A stretch of 5,009 bases of DNA from positions 1 to 5,009 of the forward strand of contig DKFA01000012.1 of NCBI GenBank assembly GCA_002452695.1, read 5' to 3'. The translations under genes were made by a program, and so were the position numbers. The stretch is from Dehalococcoidia bacterium UBA6808. GTDB taxonomy: Bacteria > Chloroflexota > Dehalococcoidia > GIF9 > UBA5629. Shown piece after piece: positions 1-4,030 of this stretch. Under the pieces are notes generated by a model that saw only the letters and a program-made list of their open reading frames with translations, was not told where the DNA came from and made no database searches. The number at the start of each line of letters is the position of its first letter. Position 1 is the first letter of the stretch.

Positions 1-38
1 TTGTTTGGATTTTGGTTTTTGGTTTTTGGAATTTCCTC
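1..38. repeat. Low-complexity AT/GT-rich repeat DNA overlapping the 3' end of ribF
   Basis: The plus strand here is almost only T and G, made of iterations of tttggttttt and related units. It resembles the degenerate TTTAGGATTT-like repeats in the two other spacers. Read on the minus strand it is still open in the ribF frame and encodes the Lys/Asn/Pro/Gln-rich tail after residue 308. RibF proteins have no such conserved tail, so this is probably spacer repeat read into the gene. The repeat may continue to the left of the window. Confidence 0.5.
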
Positions 39-956
39 TAATACTTGTTTGGCCTTCTCTACATCCCTGTGTATCTGAGCGACCAGCTCGCCGGGTCCGT
101 TGAACTTCATCTCATCGCGCAGCCTTGCCGTCAGTTCCACCCTGATCTTCCTGCCGTAGAGGTCGCCGTTGAAATCGAAGATAAAGGTCTCGATCGCCCT
201 TTTCTGCCCTCCAAAGGTGGGCTTGATACCGATATTCGTCACCGAGCGCCACTGGTTTTCCCCGTAGTGCGTGATGCTGGCATAGATGCCGTCCCTGGGC
301 ATAGCCTGCTCCGGCTGGACCTTAAGGTTGGCAGTGGGGAACCCCAGCGCTCGCCCCATTTGGTCTCCCAACACCACCCGACCTTCCAGGTGGAAAAAGC
401 GTCCCAGCATCTGCTCCACCCTTTTGATCTCGCCCTCCGCCAGCAGTTGCCGTATGGCGCTGCTGCTGATCACCTCGCTGCCCAGCCTGGCCGGCCTGAC
501 CACCTCCACCCTGAAATCCATCTCCTCGCCGATGCTGCGCAGGTATTCGGGATCGCCCTTCCTGCCTTTGCCCAGGGCAAAATCGGGGCCTACCACCATA
601 TCGCACATCTTAAGATGTTGCTTGAGCAGTATGACGAAATCGCGTGCTGCCAGGTTGGCGACTTCCCTGGTGAAGATGACAGGCACAACCACGTCGACGC
701 CGGCGGCCTTGAGCAGCCGCACCCTTTCCTGCAGCGTACAGATCCAGGGCAGCGTGGCCCTGCGCCCCAGCACCTTCTCCGGATGTGTTTTAAAAGTGAC
801 CACGCAGGAAAGGCAGCCCTTCTCCCTGGCGCGTGCTGTCAGGTGGTCCAGCAGGTAGCGATGTCCCAGATGCACCCCGTCAAAGACGCCGATCGTGAGC
901 AAAACGGGACGCCTGGGAGTATGGCGAGACAGTTCCTTCTTTAAATTCTCAGGCAA
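1..956 (-). CDS. ribF: Bifunctional riboflavin kinase/FAD synthetase RibF (C-terminal end cut by window edge)
   Basis: RibF phosphorylates riboflavin to FMN and then adenylylates FMN to FAD in the cytoplasm. I translated the minus strand by hand: it is open for 318 codons from a TTG at 956-954 to the window edge, with no stop. The N-terminal FMN adenylyltransferase domain has the nucleotidyltransferase motif GVFDGVHLGH at residues 23-32 and the ISSSAIR signature at 163-169. The C-terminal riboflavin kinase domain has GFPTAN at 205-210, NIGIKPTFGG at 241-250 and ETFIFDFNGDLYG at 256-268, where E256 is the expected catalytic glutamate. The family is usually about 300-330 residues, so almost all of it is here. 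An in-frame TAA lies two codons upstream and there is no ATG before the first motif, so TTG is the best start. A GGAG at 970-973 sits a rather long 13 nt away. The final residues (PKTKNQNPN) come from low-complexity repeat DNA. Function is secure; the exact start and end are less so. Confidence 0.95.
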   Translation of the reverse strand, partial: MPENLKKELSRHTPRRPVLLTIGVFDGVHLGHRYLLDHLTARAREKGCLSCVVTFKTHPEKVLGRRATLPWICTLQERVRLLKAAGVDVVVPVIFTREVANLAARDFVILLKQHLKMCDMVVGPDFALGKGRKGDPEYLRSIGEEMDFRVEVVRPARLGSEVISSSAIRQLLAEGEIKRVEQMLGRFFHLEGRVVLGDQMGRALGFPTANLKVQPEQAMPRDGIYASITHYGENQWRSVTNIGIKPTFGGQKRAIETFIFDFNGDLYGRKIRVELTARLRDEMKFNGPGELVAQIHRDVEKAKQVLEEIPKTKNQNPN

Positions 957-964
957 AGTTTATA

Positions 965-1145
965 TTAAGCTCCAAATACCAAATTGGAATTAAAAGCTCT
1001 AAATCCTAAACAATAGTTAAATTCTAAATCCCAAGCATTTGAGCTTCGATATTTGGATTTGTTTAGGATTTCGTATTTCGTGCTTATAATTTCTCCTTCG
1101 ATATTTGATATTGTTTAGGATTTCGTATTTTGATATTAGAGTTTC
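965..1145. repeat. AT-rich degenerate repeat island 1 (between ribF and the CBS-ACT gene)
   Basis: This fills most of the 370-bp spacer at 957-1326, which has no convincing gene. A unit AGCTCTAAATCCTAAACAA (995-1013) lies in one orientation. After a central AAGCATTTGA (1033-1042), two copies of a 35-bp unit lie in the opposite orientation at 1044-1078 and 1096-1130. These two are 32/35 identical by my alignment and 52 bp apart. Each carries TTGTTTAGGATTTCGTATTT with slight variation at its first bases. The core TTGTTTAGGATTT is shared with island 2. I recall similar spacer repeats from Chloroflexota and other environmental genomes, but their function is unknown. Confidence 0.75.
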
Positions 1146-1157
1146 CTCATCATTTAT

Positions 1158-1163
1158 ATTATA
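1158..1163 (-). promoter_or_regulatory. Possible -10 box (TATAAT) for ribF
   Basis: The minus strand reads TATAAT here within a very AT-rich stretch, about 200 nt upstream of the ribF start. No good -35 hexamer is found 16-18 bp upstream (candidates read CTAAAA or GCTAAA). The leader would run through repeat island 1. AT-rich sequence gives such matches by chance, so this is weak. Confidence 0.2.
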
Positions 1164-1248
1164 TTTTTTTAGTATTTAGGTTTTAGCGCTTAGGAATATG
1201 TCCATAAAGCAGGGCTATTTTATCACTAATGCCATGACTGAACATAAT

Positions 1249-1261
1249 AGCGGCAGCCGCT
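1249..1261. promoter_or_regulatory. Short perfect dyad AGCGG-CAG-CCGCT, possible operator
   Basis: A perfect 5-bp inverted repeat with a 3-nt spacer lies just upstream of the -35 position of the 1266-1294 promoter. That location would suit an activator or regulator site. It could equally be a short chance hairpin. No known operator consensus is recognised. Confidence 0.25.
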
Positions 1262-1265
1262 CAGG

Positions 1266-1294
1266 TTCTCTGGTCAGATACCCTGTGGTATAAT
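1266..1294 (+). promoter_or_regulatory. Sigma70-type extended -10 promoter for the CBS-ACT gene
   Basis: A perfect TATAAT at 1289-1294 is preceded by TGG at 1286-1288, giving the extended -10 form TGnTATAAT. The -35 region 17 bp upstream (TTCTCT, 1266-1271) is poor, as is usual for extended -10 promoters. Transcription would start near 1301, leaving a leader of about 25 nt before the ATG at 1327 that contains the ribosome binding site. Confidence 0.7.
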
Positions 1295-1311
1295 AGTTCA
1301 CAACAACATAT

Positions 1312-1320
1312 AAGGGGGGA
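1312..1320 (+). promoter_or_regulatory. Ribosome binding site AAGGGGGGA
   Basis: A strong purine-rich Shine-Dalgarno sequence lies 6 nt before the ATG at 1327 and fixes that start. It is the only clear ribosome binding site in the window. Confidence 0.8.
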
Positions 1321-1326
1321 TGTTAA

Positions 1327-1968
1327 ATGAGAATCAAGGACATTATGACATGGAACGTGGTAACCGTATCCAGCGACACTCCGATCATGGAAGCGCGCAA
1401 AATCATGGAGACCCATAAAATCCGGCGTATGCCTGTTATCGACAGGGGCAAGCTGGTCGGCATCGTGACAATAGACCGCATCATCGGAGTCGGCCCCTCC
1501 CCGGCCTCCAGCCTGAGCATCTGGGAAATGAACTACATCCTGGCCAAGATGAAGGTCAAAGAGGTAATGCAGAAAGACGTACACACCATCGACTCTGAGA
1601 TGTCGATTGAACGCGCTCTGGCTTTCGGTCAGAAATACGGGGCCGGCATCCTGCCCGTTCTGGAAAACGACAAGGTCATCGGCGTCGTCACCTCGACCGA
1701 TTTTGCATTGAAAGTCCTTAATCCCATCCTTGGCATCGGCAAGCCGGGCGCGCTCCTGAACATTGAGAACTGCAGCCAGGCCGGCCAGATCAAGAACGTC
1801 ATGGAAATCGTCGACAAACTCGGGCTGAAGATAGTCGCCGCCCACACCCTGCCGCCGTCGGAAGAGATCCCCAGCGGATTCTCGCTGCATGTCGACACCG
1901 CTGATGCCAGAGCATTAATCAAAGAACTTGAAGCCAAAGGCATGAAGGCCAGCGTAGTCGAGAGATAA
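1327..1968 (+). CDS. CBS domain pair protein with C-terminal ACT-like domain (AcuB-like)
   Basis: This is a predicted cytoplasmic ligand-sensing protein of 213 residues. CBS pairs typically bind adenine nucleotides (AMP, ATP, SAM) in the cleft between the two domains. CBS1 spans about residues 2-53 (KDIMTWNVVTV, then RRMPVIDRGKLVGIVTIDRI). A linker LSIWEMNYILAKMKVKEVM, typical of AcuB-like proteins, leads to CBS2 at about 76-130 (ILPVLENDKVIGVVTSTDF). Residues about 140-212 look like an ACT fold: a beta strand, the helix AGQIKNVMEIVDKLG, then GFSLHVDTADARALIKELEAKGMKASVVE. In Bacillus, acuB is linked to acetoin use, but no acetoin genes are nearby, so I give no symbol. A strong promoter and ribosome binding site precede it and a GC hairpin follows, so it is probably transcribed alone. 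The domain call is firm; ligand and target are unknown. Confidence 0.9.
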   Translation: MRIKDIMTWNVVTVSSDTPIMEARKIMETHKIRRMPVIDRGKLVGIVTIDRIIGVGPSPASSLSIWEMNYILAKMKVKEVMQKDVHTIDSEMSIERALAFGQKYGAGILPVLENDKVIGVVTSTDFALKVLNPILGIGKPGALLNIENCSQAGQIKNVMEIVDKLGLKIVAAHTLPPSEEIPSGFSLHVDTADARALIKELEAKGMKASVVER

Positions 1969-1988
1969 AAATCACAGGATAAGTTACA

Positions 1989-2020
1989 AACAGGGCAGGG
2001 CTGCGCAGTCCCGCCCTGTT
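1989..2020 (+). terminator. GC-rich hairpin after the CBS-ACT gene, probable terminator without a T-run
   Basis: AACAGGGC(A)GGG at 1989-2000 pairs with CCCGCCCTGTT at 2010-2020 with a single bulged A, and the loop CTGCGCAG is itself self-complementary. It begins 20 nt after the stop codon. No T-tract follows on the plus strand (AATACTAAAG), so it may be a rho-dependent pause site, an mRNA 3'-end stabiliser or an atypical terminator. Confidence 0.55.
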
Positions 2021-2047
2021 AATACTAAAGAAAAAACAGATCACGAA

Positions 2048-2270
2048 AATAAAACTCTAAATTCAAAGCTCTAAATACTAAACAAATTCCGATGACCAAA
2101 GCATTAAAGCATTTGAATTTTGACATTGTTTATGATTTAGAGATTAGGGTTTTGGGATTATTTAGGATTTAGAGATCAGGATTTAGGATTTAGAGATTAG
2201 GATCTTGACATTGTTTAGGATTTAGAGATCAGGATTTTGACATTGTTTAGGATTTAGAGATTAGGATTTA
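2048..2270. repeat. AT-rich modular repeat island 2 (between the CBS-ACT and PlsY-like genes)
   Basis: This fills most of the 318-bp spacer at 1969-2286, which holds no credible gene. Five copies of a 20-bp core, TTTAGGATTTAGAGATYAGG, begin at 2129 (one variant T for G), 2161, 2182, 2214 and 2246. Start-to-start distances are 32, 21, 32 and 32 bp. The 32-bp spacing is core plus a 12-bp linker, mostly ATYTTGACATTG; the 21-bp spacing is core plus a single A. To the left, AGCTCTAAATACTAAACAA (2067-2085) is the inverse orientation and is 18/19 identical to 995-1013 in island 1. Between them lie a tandem AAAGCATT pair (2098-2113) and the shared AAGCATTTGA (2107-2116). Confidence 0.85.
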
Positions 2271-2286
2271 CTTACACTATCTGCAT

Positions 2287-2991
2287 ATGTTAGCTTTATA
2301 TATTGTATTTATCATAGTTTCCTACTTCATCGGGGCCCTGCCTTTCATGGCGCTGGTTGGCAGGCTCAAGGGACTGGACCTGACAAAAGAGCGCGACCTG
2401 CACGATTACCTTTTCAACCGGATGGGCAAGGGCTGGGGCATTGCAGGGGTCCTAGCTGACATGCTCAAGGGGGTGATCATCGTCCTGGCCGGTTTCCTGC
2501 TTCAATTCCCCACCACCATAGTGGCGCTGGGTGCTCTGGCAGGCATCTGCGGCCAGATGTGGCCTGTTTTCAACAGGTTCGACGGTGAGCGCGGCAACTC
2601 CATCGGGGCAGGCGTCAACGTGACATTCTCCTTTGCCTACGGAGCGCCCCTGGTAATCATCATACCCGTGTGTTTCGCATTGATCGGTCTGCTGATCAGG
2701 ACTCTCAACCGGCTGCGCGAGAAGGGAGGCGACGTCCGCGAGCGTATCAAGCTGGGAGGCAGGCCCAGCAACGTCTTCCCGCTGGCCGTCATTCTGGGCT
2801 TCGCCTCGTTCATACCGACTTCAATATTCTTCAACATGGATGTTATGATCACGTGGGGTTTTGTCGGTGTGTTGTTGCTGCTGCTGCTGCGCCGCCTGAC
2901 CGGCGGTCTGTTTGAAGACCTTAAAATCTCCCAACTCAGCGCCGCCCGCATACTCATCAACCGCCTGCTCTACGACCGCAGCGAAGCCTAA
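2287..2991 (+). CDS. PlsY-family integral membrane protein, divergent glycerol-3-phosphate acyltransferase homologue
   Basis: PlsY moves an acyl group from acyl-phosphate to glycerol-3-phosphate at the inner membrane, the first step of phospholipid synthesis. This 234-residue protein has the PlsY outline: SYFIGALPFMALVGRLKGLD at 12-31, DMLKG at 58-62 and GQMWPVFNRFDGERG at 89-103, the last aligning with the family's GHxFPVFxxFKGGKG. Hydrophobic segments lie near 3-25, 50-73, 76-95, 112-137, 163-182 and 187-201. Family motifs are altered: GSGNIGATN is replaced by residues 35-45 (ERDLHDYLFNR), the GHxF histidine by Q90, and GGKGVAT by GERGNSI. Only a loose match, RTLNRL (138-143), stands where HRxNIxRL is expected. 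The protein is longer than typical PlsY (about 200). The ATG has no visible ribosome binding site; an in-frame stop at 2248-2250 and the lack of an earlier start make it the first usable start. Membrane family membership is likely; acyltransferase activity is uncertain. It could be a paralogue with another substrate or a regulatory role. Confidence 0.75.
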   Translation: MLALYIVFIIVSYFIGALPFMALVGRLKGLDLTKERDLHDYLFNRMGKGWGIAGVLADMLKGVIIVLAGFLLQFPTTIVALGALAGICGQMWPVFNRFDGERGNSIGAGVNVTFSFAYGAPLVIIIPVCFALIGLLIRTLNRLREKGGDVRERIKLGGRPSNVFPLAVILGFASFIPTSIFFNMDVMITWGFVGVLLLLLLRRLTGGLFEDLKISQLSAARILINRLLYDRSEA

Positions 2992-3008
2992 CCATTTTGT
3001 TACCCGGC

Positions 3009-3036
3009 CATTGCGGGCGGAGCGAAGCAATCCCCC
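3009..3036. repeat. Short intergenic palindromic element (ATTGC...GAAGCAATC type)
   Basis: ATTGC at 3010-3014 pairs with GCAAT at 3027-3031 around gggcggagcgaa, followed by a C-run. The sequence GGAGCGAAGCAATC matches a widespread REP-like intergenic sequence that I recall from Dehalococcoides and other environmental bacteria. This is from memory and not verified. It lies 18 nt after the PlsY-like stop codon. Confidence 0.55.
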
Positions 3037-3099
3037 GGCAGTCCATGTGCCAGCCCTTTTATCGCCGCCAATCCATGGCCCCTTCTTGGGAAAAATGCT

Positions 3100-3138
3100 C
3101 CCTCCCCCTGTGAGGGCGAGGGTTGGGAAGCGGGTGAA
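3100..3138. repeat. CCCTCCCC/GAGGG intergenic hairpin element
   Basis: CCCTC at 3100-3104 pairs with GAGGG at 3118-3122, and the inner CCC (3105-3107) can pair with GGG (3114-3116) with C3117 bulged. A G-rich tail GTTGGGAAGCGGGTGA follows. This pattern (CCCTCCCC, short loop, GAGGG, TTGGG, GGGTGA) resembles a second common intergenic repeat of Chloroflexota and related genomes, by recollection. With the 3009-3036 element it occupies most of the spacer before the terminator at 3146; I see no gene in 2992-3314. Confidence 0.5.
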
Positions 3139-3145
3139 CATAAAT

Positions 3146-3169
3146 TGAGCCAGATGGCTCATTTTTTTT
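3146..3169 (+). terminator. Strong rho-independent terminator
   Basis: TGAGCC (3146-3151) and GGCTCA (3156-3161) form a perfect 6-bp stem around the 4-nt loop AGAT, directly followed by eight T residues (3162-3169). It lies about 155 nt downstream of the PlsY-like stop codon, probably ends that transcript, and insulates the response regulator. The opposite strand lacks a good T-run, so it mainly acts on plus-strand transcription. Confidence 0.88.
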
Positions 3170-3195
3170 ATCCCACAGTCACAAGTGGCGTTTTG

Positions 3196-3210
3196 ATCGT
3201 AATCTACGAT
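3196..3210. promoter_or_regulatory. Perfect dyad ATCGTA-ATC-TACGAT, candidate operator for the response regulator gene
   Basis: A 6-bp perfect inverted repeat with a 3-nt centre lies 35 bp upstream of the TTGACA at 3246 and between the terminator and the regulator gene. Two half-sites with a short centre fit a dimeric DNA-binding protein, such as the encoded NarL-type regulator acting on its own gene. This is inference from position and symmetry only. Confidence 0.35.
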
Positions 3211-3245
3211 GAATTTCCTGTGCGCCCAATTTTTTTGCCCGATTG

Positions 3246-3280
3246 TTGACATGATAATAATGTTGTACTATTGGTATACA
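3246..3280 (+). promoter_or_regulatory. Putative promoter region of the response regulator gene
   Basis: A consensus -35 TTGACA lies at 3246-3251. No -10 is ideally spaced: TACTAT at 3266-3271 leaves a short 14-bp spacer. An extended -10, TGGTATACA (TGG 3272-3274 plus TATACA 3275-3280), resembles the TGGTATAAT of the CBS-ACT promoter but is 23 bp from TTGACA and would work without it. TTGTA (3263-3267) and TACAA (3277-3281) form a small dyad around this zone. A promoter here is likely; the exact boxes are not settled. Confidence 0.45.
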
Positions 3281-3314
3281 AGCGCCGGTCCGGAATGAGA
3301 AAGAGAATGAGAAA

Positions 3315-3998
3315 ATGGTAATGCCCGATAGAAAAATAAAAGTTATCATAGCTGACCAGCAACCGCTGTTCCGCCAGGGTGTGAGTTTCTACCTGGGCCA
3401 GGCGCCCGATATCGTCATCTGCGCCGAGGTGAGCACTGAGGGCGACCTGGTCAATGCGGTAATGAGCGAGACCCCTGACGTCGTGTTGCTTGATATCAGC
3501 CTGACCAGTGACGGCATGGACCTGGCCCGTGTTGTGAAACAGCATGTCTCCAGCGTGGCCGTCATCGTCATTTCGCCGTCGCCCAACGACGAAGGCCTCT
3601 TCCTGGCCATCAAAGCGCGTGCCGCCGGTTACGTCAGCCGCAATATTTCGTCCGATGAATTGATCACCATTATCCGCCGCGCCGCATCGGGCGAATACCC
3701 CCTGAACGACACCTTCCTGTCGCAGCCCAGGGTGGCCGCTCAAGTGCTCGAGCAGTTTCAGGACTTTTCCTGGGGCAAAGGCGTGGAGACGTTTGTCTCG
3801 CCGCTCACGCCGCGCGAGACCGAGATACTCAACTACATGGCCAAGGGCTACCTCAACAAGCAGATAGCTTCCATGCTGGATATCAGCGAGCAGACGATCA
3901 AGAACCACGTCACCTCGATCCTGCGCAAGCTGGATGCCAACGCCCGCACACAGGCCGTCGTCACCGCCGTCCGCCGCGGCATCATCTCACTGAGCTAA
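3315..3998 (+). CDS. NarL/FixJ-family response regulator (REC plus LuxR-type HTH) with atypical phosphorylation site
   Basis: This is a 227-residue transcription regulator. The receiver domain spans about residues 8-125: IIADQQPLFRQGV at 11-23, the predicted phosphoacceptor D60 in VVLLDIS, S87 in VIVIS, and AAGYVSRN at 103-110. The LuxR/GerE helix-turn-helix spans about 162-226: LTPRETEILNYMAKG (164-178), NKQIASMLDISEQTIKNHV (181-199) with the recognition helix at its end, then SILRKLDANARTQAV. Two receiver positions are unusual: the second acidic residue of the DD pair is Q15, and the conserved lysine is R109. No histidine kinase is adjacent, so it is an orphan in this window. The start is ATG 3315 or ATG 3321; the upstream purine-rich GAGAAAGAGAATGAG is a weak ribosome binding site for either. 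A terminator lies upstream and the next gene is convergent, so it is probably monocistronic. Regulator identity is firm; normal phosphorylation is doubtful. Confidence 0.93.
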   Translation: MVMPDRKIKVIIADQQPLFRQGVSFYLGQAPDIVICAEVSTEGDLVNAVMSETPDVVLLDISLTSDGMDLARVVKQHVSSVAVIVISPSPNDEGLFLAIKARAAGYVSRNISSDELITIIRRAASGEYPLNDTFLSQPRVAAQVLEQFQDFSWGKGVETFVSPLTPRETEILNYMAKGYLNKQIASMLDISEQTIKNHVTSILRKLDANARTQAVVTAVRRGIISLS

Positions 3999-4030
3999 GA
4001 AGACCTATAAAGCGGAATTAAGATGGAATA

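Noticed and set aside
45..944. Long plus-strand open frame of 299 codons opposite ribF
   Set aside because: The minus strand carries RibF with all family motifs over the same bases. The plus-strand product has no recognisable domain and is rich in His, Gln and Pro, typical of an antisense shadow.
957..1160. FMN riboswitch or other structured leader upstream of ribF
   Set aside because: The leader is AT-rich degenerate repeat with none of the conserved GC-rich stems of an FMN element that I could find.
1198..1293. Possible 31-codon plus-strand ORF ahead of the CBS-ACT gene
   Set aside because: The nearest AGGA is only 2 nt from its ATG, its stop overlaps the -10 box, and the product has no recognisable features.
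1261..1890. Minus-strand open frame of 209 codons opposite the CBS-ACT gene
   Set aside because: The plus-strand gene has a promoter, ribosome binding site and recognisable domains; the antisense product has none.
2048..2270. CRISPR array as an explanation of the regular repeats
   Set aside because: The linkers are near-identical and only about 12 bp or absent, not unique 30-40 bp spacers, and no cas gene is nearby.
2821..3252. Minus-strand open frame of 143 codons across the end of the PlsY-like gene and the spacer
   Set aside because: It crosses the intergenic hairpin elements and the terminator, has a poly-Gln stretch from reading a CTG run backwards, and shows no domain.
3204..3908. Minus-strand open frame of 234 codons opposite the response regulator
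   Set aside because: The plus strand encodes a clear REC-LuxR protein over the same region; this is a shadow with no motif.
3999..4030. Terminator between the convergent response regulator and glycosyltransferase genes
   Set aside because: The 32-bp gap contains no inverted repeat or T-run; termination must occur inside the opposing gene or by another mechanism.
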